A DNA stretch of 64,000 bases, taken from positions 1 through 64,000 of the forward strand of contig NZ_FWXN01000003.1 in assembly GCF_900176385.1 (NCBI RefSeq), written 5' to 3'. Below the pieces are notes generated by a model. The model worked only from the letters and a program-made list of their open reading frames with translations, was not told the origin of the DNA and did no database searches. Both the position numbers and the translations under genes were made by a program. This document shows positions 32,570-43,117 of the stretch, in pieces. The stretch comes from Janibacter indicus (GTDB taxonomy: Bacteria; Actinomycetota; Actinomycetes; Actinomycetales; Dermatophilaceae). The stretch's first letter is position 1, and every line of letters begins with the position of its first letter.

Positions 32570-34291
32570 GTGAACCCCTCGACCGCCGGTGCCCGCGTGC
32601 TCCTCGACGAGCTCGTCCGCCTCGGGGTGCGCGAGCTCGTCCTGTGCCCGGGGTCCCGCTCGGCGCCGCTGGCCTACGCCGCCCACGACCTCGACGCCGC
32701 CGGGCGGCTGCGGCTGCACGTGCGGGTCGACGAGCGCAGCGCGGCCTTCCTCGCGCTCGGCCTGGCCAAGACCTCGCGCCGCCCCGCAGCCGTCGTCACG
32801 ACGAGCGGAACCGCGGTCGCCAACCTCCACCCGGCCGTCCTCGAGGCGCACCACGGTGCCGTCCCGCTGCTGCTGCTCACGGCCGACCGCCCGCCCGAGC
32901 TGCGCGGTGTCGGGGCCAACCAGGCGACCGTCCAGCCAGGGGTCTTCGGTGACACGGTGCGCCTCGCTCTCGAGCTCGAGACGCCCGCGGACCCCGACCG
33001 GCAGGCGCCGGCGTGGCGCACGGCAGCCGCCCGGGCCGTCGCCGCCGCCACCGGGGCGCTCGGCGGTGCGGGCACGGCCGGGCCGGTCCACCTCGACCTG
33101 CCCTACCGCGACCCGCTCGCGCCCGGTGCTCTCGCCGTCGCCCCGCACCCGGCGCTCGCGGGCCGCCCCGACGACGCGCCGTGGGTCACGCTGGCCGCGC
33201 CCCCGGCGGTCCTCGACGGACCCGGGGCCCCGCTCGTGCACGACGCCCGCACCCTCGTCGTGGTCGGGGAGCTACCGACCGTCGAGCACCGGGCAGCGGC
33301 CCTGGCGTGGGCCGACCACCACGGAGCCCCCGTCATCGCCGAGCCGGGCCCCGGCACGGGCCGACTGGTGCTCCCACACGGTGACCGGCTGCTCGCCGCG
33401 ACCGACTGGGTGGGCGAGCACCTCCCTTCGCGCGTCGTCGTCGTCGGCCGTCCCACCCTCGGCCGGGCCGTCCCCGCGCTGACCCGCACCCCCGGTCTGC
33501 GGGTCGAGGTCGTCACGAGCGGCGAGCCCGGCGCCGGCGGGTGGGCCGACGCCACCCACGCGGCTGCGGCCGTCCATCCCCTCGCGGCGCTGCGGACCGA
33601 CGGCGAGGGCCAGGAGCCGACCCCCTTCGCCCGCGAGTGGCTGGCGGCCGGCGAGGCCGTCGCCGCTGCGCTCGCGCCGACCGGCGACGACCTCGACGGG
33701 CCCGCCGTGGCCCGCGCCATACACGAGGCGGTGCCCGACGGGGCGGCGCTCTTCCTCGGGAGCAGCAGCGTGGCCCGCGACCTCGGCCACGGGGTCGCGC
33801 GCGTGCGCGACGCGGTCGAGGTGGTCACCAGCCGCGGCCTCGCCGGCATCGACGGCTGCGTCTCGACCGCCGCCGGCCTGGCGCTCTCCCGCAGCGGCCC
33901 GACGGTGGCCGTGCTCGGTGACCTGACCTTCCTCCACGACGCCAACGGCCTGCTCGTCGGCCCCGACGAACCACGCCCGGACCTGACAGTCGTCGTCGTC
34001 GACGACGACGGGGGGAGCATCTTCACCACGCTCGAGTACGGCGCCGACGAGCTCGCCGGACCCATGCGCCGGCTCTTCACGACGCCGACCGGCACCGACA
34101 TCGAGGTGCTCTGCGCCGCCCACGGGGTACCGGCGACCACGGCGACGTCGGTGGAGCAGCTCACCGCGCTCGTCGCGCGCCCGAGCGAGGGGATCCGGGT
34201 CGTGCGGGTGCCGGTCGACGGGGCCGCGCGCCGCGAGGCGGGGCGGCTGGCCCGCGAGACGGTCGTGGCGGCGCTGGGCGGGCGGGACTAA
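32570..34291 (+). CDS. menD: SEPHCHC synthase MenD
   Basis: 573 aa ThDP-dependent enzyme (2-succinyl-5-enolpyruvyl-6-hydroxy-3-cyclohexene-1-carboxylate synthase) condensing isochorismate with 2-oxoglutarate. Motifs: LVLCPGSRSAPLAYAAH, VDERSAAFLALGLAK with the cofactor Glu, TTSGTAVANLHPAVLEA and GDLTFLHDANGLL in the C-terminal ThDP domain. GTG is the only start near the family N-terminus. Its stop overlaps that of the convergent menF gene by 4 bp. Confidence 0.94.
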   Translation: MNPSTAGARVLLDELVRLGVRELVLCPGSRSAPLAYAAHDLDAAGRLRLHVRVDERSAAFLALGLAKTSRRPAAVVTTSGTAVANLHPAVLEAHHGAVPLLLLTADRPPELRGVGANQATVQPGVFGDTVRLALELETPADPDRQAPAWRTAAARAVAAATGALGGAGTAGPVHLDLPYRDPLAPGALAVAPHPALAGRPDDAPWVTLAAPPAVLDGPGAPLVHDARTLVVVGELPTVEHRAAALAWADHHGAPVIAEPGPGTGRLVLPHGDRLLAATDWVGEHLPSRVVVVGRPTLGRAVPALTRTPGLRVEVVTSGEPGAGGWADATHAAAAVHPLAALRTDGEGQEPTPFAREWLAAGEAVAAALAPTGDDLDGPAVARAIHEAVPDGAALFLGSSSVARDLGHGVARVRDAVEVVTSRGLAGIDGCVSTAAGLALSRSGPTVAVLGDLTFLHDANGLLVGPDEPRPDLTVVVVDDDGGSIFTTLEYGADELAGPMRRLFTTPTGTDIEVLCAAHGVPATTATSVEQLTALVARPSEGIRVVRVPVDGAARREAGRLARETVVAALGGRD

Positions 34292-35589
34292 CCGCCCAGG
34301 GCGGTGCGCATCGGCAGCAGCTTGGCCACCGACTCGGCGACCTCGTCGGCGGCGACCGAGCCGGCGACGATGCCGCAGCCGGCGTAGAGCCGCAGCGAGC
34401 CGGCGCTCTCGTAGGCGCCGCAGCGCAGGGCGATGCCCCACTCGCCGTCGCCAGAGGCGTCCATCCAGCCCACGGGGCCGGCGTAGCGGCCCCGGTCCAT
34501 CTGCTCGAGCTCGCCGATGACGTCGTCGGCGAGGAGGGTGGGCGTGCCGCACACGGCGGCGCTCGGGTGGAGCGACGCGGCCAGCGCGAGCGACGTGGAG
34601 TCGTCGTCGACGACGCCCGCGACGTCGGTTGCCAGGTGCATGACGTTGTTGAGGTGCAGGACGAAGGGGGAGTCCGGCACGTTGATCGACGAGGTGTGCG
34701 CGGCGAGGGCGTCGGCGACCGAACGCACGGCGTACTCGTGCTCCTCGAGGTCCTTGCTGCTGCGGGCGAGGGACCCGGCGAGGGCCAGGTCGTGGCTGTC
34801 GTCGCCGGTGCGCCGGATCGTGCCGGCGAGCACCCGCGAGGTCACGAGGCCCCGCTCGAGGCGCACGAGCATCTCGGGGGTGGCGCCGACGAGACCGTCG
34901 ACGGCGAAGACCCACGTGGTGTCGTAGTCGTCGGCCAGCCGGGCGAGCACCCAGCGCGGGTCGATGCGCCGGGTGGCGGTGGCGCGCACGGACCGGGCGA
35001 GCACGACCTTGTCGAGGTCGCCGGCGTTGATCCGGGAGACTGCCTCGTCGACGGCCTCGGCCCAGCGGTCGGCGGCGAGGTCGAGGTCGGCGAACTCGAC
35101 CGCACCAGGTCCCTGCGGCGCGGGCTGCCGGTCGAGCGGCTCGTCGGCGGCTGGGACGGTCGCGTCGGTCGTGATCGTCGTGACCCAGGCCAGGTCGCCG
35201 CGGCGGCCGACGACGACCTCGGGGACGACGAGGACCGACTCGGTGCCCGACCGACGCGAGTAGGCCATCGAGCCGAAGGCGATCGGACCGGTACCCGGCT
35301 CGTCGACGTCGTCGCGGACGATCGCCTCCGCCGTCACCTGGCGCCACCACTCCTGGGCCTGCTCGAAGCGCTCCGGCCCGCTCGCGGTGAACGTGGCCAC
35401 CCGGCCCCAGCCGACGAAGCCCTCGCCCTTGCGCACCCACGAGACGACGTCGCCGGCGTCCTCGGGCTCGGGGAGGAGCGAGAGCAGGTCCGCGACGCGT
35501 GCCGTGGGGACGGCGATGGTGCGGACGACGAGAGCGGGGTGGGGGACGCCGCGCGGGGTGGGGGCGTCGGCAGGCGAAGGGGATGACAT
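34288..35589 (-). CDS. menF: Isochorismate synthase MenF
   Basis: 433 aa chorismate-binding enzyme that starts menaquinone synthesis. The C-terminal catalytic domain shows [50 protein letters not shown] and [12 protein letters not shown] 35589 is preferred because a TAGGCT at 35600-35605 (minus strand) lies only 1 nt from the alternative ATG 35598 but 10 nt from this one. Divergent from menG. Confidence 0.92.
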   Translation of the reverse strand: MSSPSPADAPTPRGVPHPALVVRTIAVPTARVADLLSLLPEPEDAGDVVSWVRKGEGFVGWGRVATFTASGPERFEQAQEWWRQVTAEAIVRDDVDEPGTGPIAFGSMAYSRRSGTESVLVVPEVVVGRRGDLAWVTTITTDATVPAADEPLDRQPAPQGPGAVEFADLDLAADRWAEAVDEAVSRINAGDLDKVVLARSVRATATRRIDPRWVLARLADDYDTTWVFAVDGLVGATPEMLVRLERGLVTSRVLAGTIRRTGDDSHDLALAGSLARSSKDLEEHEYAVRSVADALAAHTSSINVPDSPFVLHLNNVMHLATDVAGVVDDDSTSLALAASLHPSAAVCGTPTLLADDVIGELEQMDRGRYAGPVGWMDASGDGEWGIALRCGAYESAGSLRLYAGCGIVAGSVAADEVAESVAKLLPMRTALGG

Positions 35590-35618
35590 GTCGGGCATCA
35601 GCCTACGGCGGCGGGTGC

Positions 35619-35624
35619 GAGGAT
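35619..35624 (+). promoter_or_regulatory. -10-like GAGGAT before menG
   Basis: GAGGAT ends 6 nt before ATG 35631. The same bases could act as a ribosome site (GAGGA), so leaderless and leadered initiation cannot be told apart here. Confidence 0.3.
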
Positions 35625-35630
35625 GAGGAC

Positions 35631-36323
35631 ATGAGCCGCGCCACCCTGCAGAAGGACCCCAAGGACGTCGCCGCGATGTTCGACGAGACCGCCGCGAAGT
35701 ACGACCTGATGAACGACGTGATGTCGCTGGGTCAGACGCGGCTGTGGCGTCGGGCGGTCGTGCAGTCCATCGACCCGCAGCCGGGGGAGCGGATCCTCGA
35801 CATCGCGGCCGGCCCCGGCTCCTCGTCGATCCCCCTGCGCGAGGCCGGCGCGCAGGTCGCCTCGGCCGACTTCTCCCTCGGCATGCTGCGCCAGGGCCGC
35901 AAGCAGAGCCCCGAGCTGGATTTCACCGCGGCCGACGCGACCCGGCTGCCCTTCGCCGACGCGTCCTTCGACGTCGTGACGATGTCCTTCGGCTTCCGCA
36001 ACGTCGTCGAGCCGGAGGTGGCGCTGCGCGAGTTCCTCCGGGTCGCCACGCCGGGCGGGCGCCTGCTCATCTGCGAGTTCAGCCAGCCGGTCAACCGGGC
36101 CTTCCGCACGATCTACTCCGAGTACCTCATGGCGGCCTTCCCGCCCGTGGCGCGGCGGCTGAGCTCCAACCCCGAGTCCTACGTCTACCTCGCCGAGTCG
36201 ATCCAGAGCTGGCCGGCGCAGGAGCCGCTCGCGCAGATGATCTCCGGCGCCGGTTGGGGCGGGGTCGAGTGGCGCAACCTCACCGGGGGCATCGTCGCGC
36301 TGCACCGAGCCACCAAGAGCTGA
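35631..36323 (+). CDS. menG: Demethylmenaquinone methyltransferase MenG/UbiE
   Basis: 230 aa class I SAM methyltransferase that completes the quinone ring. [19 protein letters not shown] is the UbiE N-terminal signature; [15 protein letters not shown] binds [11 protein letters not shown] and LICEFSQP follow. The start is fixed by the conserved N-terminus. Confidence 0.95.
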   Translation: MSRATLQKDPKDVAAMFDETAAKYDLMNDVMSLGQTRLWRRAVVQSIDPQPGERILDIAAGPGSSSIPLREAGAQVASADFSLGMLRQGRKQSPELDFTAADATRLPFADASFDVVTMSFGFRNVVEPEVALREFLRVATPGGRLLICEFSQPVNRAFRTIYSEYLMAAFPPVARRLSSNPESYVYLAESIQSWPAQEPLAQMISGAGWGGVEWRNLTGGIVALHRATKS

Positions 36324-36345
36324 CGTCGGGTTAGGTCTACCTGTG

Positions 36346-36374
36346 TGACCCGTGAAGTTTCCGCCGGGTAGTGT
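36346..36374 (+). promoter_or_regulatory. Candidate promoter of menJ-nuo
   Basis: A -35-like GTGACC (36346-36351) and a -10-like TAGTGT (36369-36374) are 17 bp apart in the 95-bp gap after menG. The Rex-like operator begins 10 bp downstream, overlapping the expected transcription start. Confidence 0.45.
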
Positions 36375-36383
36375 CACCCGCGA

Positions 36384-36401
36384 TCGTGAAATGCTTCACA
36401 A
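36384..36401 (+). promoter_or_regulatory. Rex (NADH/NAD+ sensor) operator
   Basis: TCGTGAAATGCTTCACAA matches the actinobacterial Rex consensus TTGTGAANNNNTTCACAA at 13 of 14 fixed positions (C for T at position 2). Rex leaves such sites when NADH rises, and Rex controls nuo and cyd genes in Streptomyces. Its place immediately after the candidate -10 would block transcription of menJ and, if read through, the nuo operon. Confidence 0.75.
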
Positions 36402-36418
36402 GCAGCTGAGGAAGTTTC

Positions 36419-37729
36419 GTGACCAGTGCACTGCCTGCGGCCGACGGGGACCGCAGTGTCGACGTCATCGTCGTCGGAGCCGGCCCGGGGGGCAGCGCCA
36501 CCGCGGCCTGGCTGGCGAAGGCCGGCAAGGACGTCGTCCTGCTGGAGAAGTCGCGCTTCCCGCGCGACAAGATCTGCGGTGACGGGCTGACCCCCCGCGC
36601 GGTCCGCCAGCTGATCAACCTCGGCATCCCGCTGTCGGAGACCGACGGCTGGGCGCACAACAAGGGCCTGCGCATCATCGGCGGCGGCATGCGTCTGCAG
36701 CTGGACTGGCCCGACGTGACCTCCTTCCCGGGCTACGGCATGGTCCGGGCGCGGCAGGACCTCGACGAGGTCCTCGCCCGGCACGCCGCCTCCTCCGGCG
36801 CCGAGCTGCTCGAGGGCCGCAACGTCTCCGAGCCGGTCCGCGACGAGAGCGGCCGCATCGTCGGAGTGGTCGCCAAGGTCGTCGACGAGCGCGGTCGCGC
36901 CACGGGCGAGACCGAGACCTACCGGGCCCCGGTGGTCGTCGCCGCCGACGGGGTCTCCTCCCGCCTGTCGGTGAAGATGGGCCGCGAGAAGCGCGAGGAC
37001 CGGCCGATGGCCGTGGCCGTGCGGGCCTACTACGAGACCCCCCGCCACGACGACGAGTACCTCGAGAGCCACCTCGAGCTGTGGTCGACGACGCCCGAAG
37101 GGGGGCGCATCCTCATGCCGGGCTACGGCTGGCTCTTCGGCCTGGGTGACGGACGCTCCAACATCGGCCTCGGCGTGCTCAACACCTCCGAGGCCTTCGG
37201 GCGCACCGACTACAAGGACGTCATGCGTCGTTGGGTCGAGACGATGCCGGCCGAGTGGGGCATCAACGAGGGCACGATCAGCGGTGAGATCACCGCGGCG
37301 GCCCTGCCGATGGCCTTCAACCGGCAGCCGCTCTACGCCGACGGGCTCATGCTCGTGGGTGACTCCGGCGGCATGGTCAACCCCTTCAACGGCGAGGGCA
37401 TCGACTACGCGCTCGAGGCCGGGCACGCGGCCGCCGAGACGATCGTGCAGGCCCTGGCCCGCCCGACGGCGGCCGACCGCGAGCGCGTCCTGCTCTCCTA
37501 CGTCGACCGGATGAAGGCCATGCACGGCGGCTACTTCACCTTGGGCGCGCAGTTCGCCAAGCTCATCGGCAAGCCGGAGATCATGCGTCTGGCGACGAAG
37601 TACGGGCTGCCCCGCCAGACCCTGATGAAGTTCATGCTCAAGCTCATGGCCAACCTTCCGGAGGAGAAGGGGGGCGGTCTCGACGACCGTCTCGTCCAGC
37701 TCATGACCCGGGTGGCCCCCAATGCGTAG
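36419..37729 (+). CDS. menJ: Geranylgeranyl-reductase-family menaquinone reductase MenJ
   Basis: 436 aa FAD-dependent reductase. An N-terminal Rossmann motif VVGAGPGGSATAAWLAKAG, then RDKICGDGLTPRAVRQL, VVAADGVSSRLSVKMG and GDSGGMVNPFNGEGIDYALEAG define the GGR family. MenJ saturates one isoprene unit of the menaquinone tail, consistent with its place between menG and nuo. GTG 36419 has GAGGAA with good spacing, unlike the leaderless neighbours, which suits a regulated promoter with a leader. Confidence 0.88.
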   Translation: MTSALPAADGDRSVDVIVVGAGPGGSATAAWLAKAGKDVVLLEKSRFPRDKICGDGLTPRAVRQLINLGIPLSETDGWAHNKGLRIIGGGMRLQLDWPDVTSFPGYGMVRARQDLDEVLARHAASSGAELLEGRNVSEPVRDESGRIVGVVAKVVDERGRATGETETYRAPVVVAADGVSSRLSVKMGREKREDRPMAVAVRAYYETPRHDDEYLESHLELWSTTPEGGRILMPGYGWLFGLGDGRSNIGLGVLNTSEAFGRTDYKDVMRRWVETMPAEWGINEGTISGEITAAALPMAFNRQPLYADGLMLVGDSGGMVNPFNGEGIDYALEAGHAAAETIVQALARPTAADRERVLLSYVDRMKAMHGGYFTLGAQFAKLIGKPEIMRLATKYGLPRQTLMKFMLKLMANLPEEKGGGLDDRLVQLMTRVAPNA

Positions 37730-37759
37730 GTCGGCTGCTGGCGTGGCGCAGGTCACCCC

Positions 37760-37765
37760 TAGGAT
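37760..37765 (+). promoter_or_regulatory. -10 hexamer TAGGAT upstream of nuoA
   Basis: TAGGAT lies in the 81-bp gap between menJ and nuoA and would give a leader of about 40 nt. CCTGC early in this leader can pair with GCAGG of the nuoA ribosome site, a weak 5-bp possibility for translational control. No good -35 is visible. Confidence 0.35.
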
Positions 37766-37810
37766 TGGACATGGCCTGCATCACATGACGTCAGAAAGGC
37801 AGGGGCAGTG

Positions 37811-38173
37811 ATGAACCCGTACATCCCGCTGCTCATCCTCTTCGCCCTCGGGCTCGGCTTCGCGCTGGTGTCCGTCGGGACGAGCCTGGTCGTCGGCCCG
37901 GCGCGCTACAACGCCGCCAAGGCCCAGGCCTACGAGTGCGGCATCCAGCCCACGCCGCAGGCCGCCGAGGGCGGCCGCTTCCCGGTCAAGTACTACCTGA
38001 CCGCGATGCTGTTCATCATCTTCGACATCGAGGCGCTCTTCCTCTACCCCTTCGCCGTCGCCTTCGACGAGCTCGGGGCCTTCACCCTCGCTGCCGTGGT
38101 GCTTTTCCTGTTCAACGCGTTCTTCATCGCGGATGCCTACGTATGGCGCCGCGGCGGGTTCGAGTGGGACTGA
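37811..38173 (+). CDS. nuoA: NADH-quinone oxidoreductase subunit A
   Basis: 120 aa, three membrane helices. Family marks are [42 protein letters not shown] (in part [16 protein letters not shown]). It is a membrane-arm subunit next to the quinone channel of complex I. ATG 37811 is preferred over GTG 37808 because AGGGG then has 5-nt spacing. Confidence 0.95.
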   Translation: MNPYIPLLILFALGLGFALVSVGTSLVVGPARYNAAKAQAYECGIQPTPQAAEGGRFPVKYYLTAMLFIIFDIEALFLYPFAVAFDELGAFTLAAVVLFLFNAFFIADAYVWRRGGFEWD

Positions 38174-38192
38174 CGAGGACGGAGACGGATCA

Positions 38193-38780
38193 ATGGGGAT
38201 CGAGGAGAAGCTGCCGTCGGGCATCGCCCTGACGACGGTCGAAAATCTCGCCGGCTACATGCGCAAGGCGTCGATCTGGCCGGCCACCTTCGGCCTGGCC
38301 TGCTGCGCCATCGAGATGATGGCCGTCGGCACGCCGCACTACGACCTGGCGCGCTTCGGCATGGAGCGCTTCGCGGCGACGCCGCGTCAGGCCGACCTGA
38401 TGATCGTCGCCGGTCGGGTGAGCAACAAGATGGCCCCGGTCGTGCGTCAGGTCTACGACCAGATGGCCAACCCCAAGTGGGTCATCTCGATGGGTGTGTG
38501 CGCCAGCTCCGGCGGGATGTTCAACAACTACGCGATCGTCCAGGGCGTCGACCACATCATCCCGGTCGACATCTACCTGCCCGGCTGCCCGCCCCGCCCC
38601 GAGATGCTGCTCAACGCCATCATCGAGCTGCACCAGCAGATCCAGAGCACCCCGCTCGGGGTCAACCGGGTCGCGGCTGCCCGCGCCGCCGAGCAGGCGG
38701 CCCTGGGCGCCACCCCGACGGAGCTGCAGCCCCCGACGCACGACCACGAGGGCCTGCTCGGAAGGAACCTCCTGGCATGA
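38193..38780 (+). CDS. nuoB: NADH-quinone oxidoreductase subunit B
   Basis: 195 aa. Holds the terminal [4Fe-4S] cluster N2, which passes electrons to menaquinone: Cys37, Cys38, Cys103 and Cys132 ([27 protein letters not shown]). It overlaps nuoC by 4 bp. Confidence 0.96.
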   Translation: MGIEEKLPSGIALTTVENLAGYMRKASIWPATFGLACCAIEMMAVGTPHYDLARFGMERFAATPRQADLMIVAGRVSNKMAPVVRQVYDQMANPKWVISMGVCASSGGMFNNYAIVQGVDHIIPVDIYLPGCPPRPEMLLNAIIELHQQIQSTPLGVNRVAAARAAEQAALGATPTELQPPTHDHEGLLGRNLLA

Positions 38781-39592
38781 GCGAGATCGACAAGCCCGCC
38801 GAGGGCGTCCACCCGGACGGCGTCGGCCTGAGCGGCACCGCCAACAAGGGCTTCCCCTCGACCCAGGCGCTCACCGGCGGCAACCAGCCGGTCGAGTACA
38901 GCAATGTCGAAGGGGAGGGTGCCGGCGAGGTCGACCCCGCGCACGCCCCCGTGGTGCGCGACGAGCGACGCGGCATGTTCGGTGCCCGCCAGGGCCAGGA
39001 CACCTCCGGCTACGGCGGGCTCAAGACGACCGTCGCCTTCCCCGGCGCGAGCGAGCGCCCCTACGGCGGCTGGTTCGACGAGGTCGTCGACACCCTCGCC
39101 GACGCGACCGGGGGCGACCTGCTCGCGCGGGTCGTCGTCCACCGTGGCGAGCTGACCCTGCACGTCGCCCGTGAGGACCTGCCGGTCGTCATGCGAGCCC
39201 TGCGCGACCGCCCCGACCTGCGCTTCGAGATGTGCATGTCGGTCTCCGGCGTGCACTTCCCGCAGGAGAGCGGCCGCGAGCTGCACGTGGCCTACCACCT
39301 GCTGTCGATCACCCACGGCGGTCGCCGACTGCGCGTCGAGGTCACCGCCCCCGACGCCGACCCGCACATCCCGAGCATCGTCGAGACCTATCCCGCCGCC
39401 GACTGGCACGAGCGTGAGACGTGGGACATGTTCGGCGTGGTCTTCGACGGGCACCCGTCGCTCACCCGGATCCTCATGCCCGACGACTGGGCCGGGCACC
39501 CGCAGCGCAAGGACTACCCGCTGGGCGGCATCCCGGTGGAGTACAAGGGCGGCACCGTGCCGCCGCCCGATGAGCGGAGGTCGTACACCTGA
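38777..39592 (+). CDS. nuoC: NADH-quinone oxidoreductase subunit C
   Basis: 271 aa. A disordered, charged N-terminal extension of about 90 residues precedes the 30-kDa-subunit domain, with the signature [16 protein letters not shown] and [21 protein letters not shown]. It is a peripheral-arm subunit. Stop and nuoD start overlap by one base (TGATG). Confidence 0.95.
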   Translation: MSEIDKPAEGVHPDGVGLSGTANKGFPSTQALTGGNQPVEYSNVEGEGAGEVDPAHAPVVRDERRGMFGARQGQDTSGYGGLKTTVAFPGASERPYGGWFDEVVDTLADATGGDLLARVVVHRGELTLHVAREDLPVVMRALRDRPDLRFEMCMSVSGVHFPQESGRELHVAYHLLSITHGGRRLRVEVTAPDADPHIPSIVETYPAADWHERETWDMFGVVFDGHPSLTRILMPDDWAGHPQRKDYPLGGIPVEYKGGTVPPPDERRSYT

Positions 39593-40944
39593 TGGCTACG
39601 CACACGCAGGGCGGCCGGGTCCACGCGACGCCGGGCGCCGACGACCTCGCCGAGGGCCGGATCGTCAACGTCCAGGGCGGCGACTGGGACCAGGAGATGG
39701 GCGAGCTCGGGATGAACCCCGAGGAGCGCATCGTCCTCAACATGGGCCCGCAGCACCCGTCGACGCACGGCGTGCTCCGCCTCATCCTCGAGCTCGACGG
39801 CGAGACGGTGACCGAGGCCCGGGCCGGCATCGGCTACCTCCACACCGGCATCGAGAAGAACATGGAGTTCCGCACGTGGACGCAGGGGGTGACCTTCTGC
39901 ACGCGCATGGACTACCTGACGCCGATGTTCCAGGAGGCCGCCTACTGCCTCGCCGTCGAAAAGGTGCTGGGGATCACCGACGACATCCCCGAGCGGGCCA
40001 GCGCGATCCGGGTGCTCATGATGGAGCTGACCCGCATCTCCAGCCACCTCATCTGCCTCGGCACGGGCGGCATGGAGATGGGCGCGACGACGATCATGAC
40101 GATCAGCTTCCGCGAGCGCGAGCGGATCCTGTCGGTCATCGAAAACGTCACCGGCCTGCGCATGAACAACGCCTACATCCGCCCCGGTGGCGTCGCCCAG
40201 GACCTGCCGCACGGCGCCATCGACAAGATCCGCGAGATGGTCCCGCAGGTGCGCAAGGGCATCGGCGAGCTGGAGAAGCTGCTCCTGGAGAACCCCATCC
40301 TCAAGGGCCGGACCAAGCGCGTCGGCGAGCTCTCGCTCACCGGGTGCACCGCCCTGGGCATCACCGGGCCGGTGCTGCGCTCGACCGGGCTGCCGCACGA
40401 CCTGCGCAAGCTCACGCCCTACTGCGGCTACGACAAGTACGACTTCGAGGTCATCACCCGCACCGGCGCCGACGCCTACGACCGGCTGGCCATCCGCCTG
40501 GCCGAGATGCGCGAGAGCCTGAAGATCGTCGAGCAGGTCACCGACGAGCTGCAGCGCAACCCCGGGCCGGTCATGGTCGCCGACAAGCGCGTCGCCTGGC
40601 CCTCGCAGCTGGCGGTGGGCGGTGACGGCATGGGCAACAGCCTCGACCACATCCGCGAGATCATGGGCACCTCGATGGAGGCCCTCATTCACCACTTCAA
40701 GCTCGTCACCGAGGGCTTCCGCGTCCCGCCGGGGCAGGCCTACGTCGCCGTCGAGTCGCCCAAGGGCGAGCTGGGCTGCCACGTCGTCTCCGACGGCGGT
40801 ACCCGGCCCTACCGGGCGCACTTCCGGGACCCGAGCTTCAACAACCTGCAGGCCGTCGCGGCCATGTGCGAAGGGGGCAACCTCGCCGACGTCATCGTCG
40901 CGGTCGCCTCGATCGACCCGGTGATGGGAGGGGTGGACCGCTGA
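39592..40944 (+). CDS. nuoD: NADH-quinone oxidoreductase subunit D
   Basis: 450 aa, 49-kDa subunit forming the quinone pocket with NuoB. Motifs: [16 protein letters not shown] (quinone-site His) and [12 protein letters not shown]; the end [13 protein letters not shown] is the family C-terminus. The start overlaps the nuoC stop. Confidence 0.96.
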   Translation: MATHTQGGRVHATPGADDLAEGRIVNVQGGDWDQEMGELGMNPEERIVLNMGPQHPSTHGVLRLILELDGETVTEARAGIGYLHTGIEKNMEFRTWTQGVTFCTRMDYLTPMFQEAAYCLAVEKVLGITDDIPERASAIRVLMMELTRISSHLICLGTGGMEMGATTIMTISFRERERILSVIENVTGLRMNNAYIRPGGVAQDLPHGAIDKIREMVPQVRKGIGELEKLLLENPILKGRTKRVGELSLTGCTALGITGPVLRSTGLPHDLRKLTPYCGYDKYDFEVITRTGADAYDRLAIRLAEMRESLKIVEQVTDELQRNPGPVMVADKRVAWPSQLAVGGDGMGNSLDHIREIMGTSMEALIHHFKLVTEGFRVPPGQAYVAVESPKGELGCHVVSDGGTRPYRAHFRDPSFNNLQAVAAMCEGGNLADVIVAVASIDPVMGGVDR

Positions 40945-41797
40945 TGGTCAACCACTACGGAGAGCAGACCGCCTCAGGGCACCTGCACGTGCCCTCGGAG
41001 AGCAAGGAGCCCTACCCCGCGGAGGTGCTCGAGCGGCTGTCCGCCGAGGCCGAGCAGGTCGTGGCGCGTTACCCCCAGGCGCGTTCGGCGCTGCTGCCGC
41101 TCCTGCACCTCGTGCAGAGCGTCGACGGCTACGTCACCGGACGCGGCATCGACTTCTGCGCCCAGACGCTGGGCCTGACGACCGCCGAGGTCTCCGGCGT
41201 GGCGACCTTCTACACCCAGTACAAGCGCCACCCCAACGGCGACTACACCGTCGGGGTCTGCACCAACACGCTGTGCGCGGTCATGGGCGGCGACCAGATC
41301 TGGGAGACCGTCAGCGAGCACCTGGGCATCGGCCACGACGAGACGACCGAGGACGGCAAGATCACCCTCGAGCGCATCGAGTGCAATGCCGCCTGCGACT
41401 ACGCCCCGGTGGTCATGACCAACTGGGAGTTCTTCGACAACCAGACCCCGGAGTCGACCGTTCGTCTCGTCGACGACCTGCGCTCCGGCGTCCCGGTCGC
41501 ACCGACCCGCGGCCCGAGCCGCGTGTGCACCTTCACGCAGGTCTCCCGGGTGCTCGCCGGCTTCCCCGACGGGCTCGCCGACGAGGGCGTGGGAGCCGGG
41601 GCGACCTCCCTTCGTGGCCTCGAGGTGGCCCGACGCGAGGGATGGACCGCACCGGGCGAAGGGGGCGACGCCCAGACCGCGACGGCGGCGACCGGCACGA
41701 CGGCCGAGGGCATGGCCGCCGGCGAGCAGACATCCGTCGACACCCCGGCCAATGCACCGGACGAGCGGCCGACGAGCGATGGTACGGAGGCCGACAA

Positions 41798-41801
<4 letters not shown>
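40944..41801 (+). CDS. nuoE: NADH-quinone oxidoreductase subunit E
   Basis: 285 aa. Thioredoxin-like [2Fe-2S] subunit with Cys106, Cys111, Cys147 and Cys151. A C-terminal extension of about 90 residues, rich in Ala, Thr, Asp and Glu, follows the usual domain (end near residue 195) and looks disordered; such tails occur in actinobacterial NuoE. Overlaps with nuoD and nuoF. Confidence 0.95.
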
Positions 41802-43113
<1,312 letters not shown>

Positions 43114-43117
<4 letters not shown>

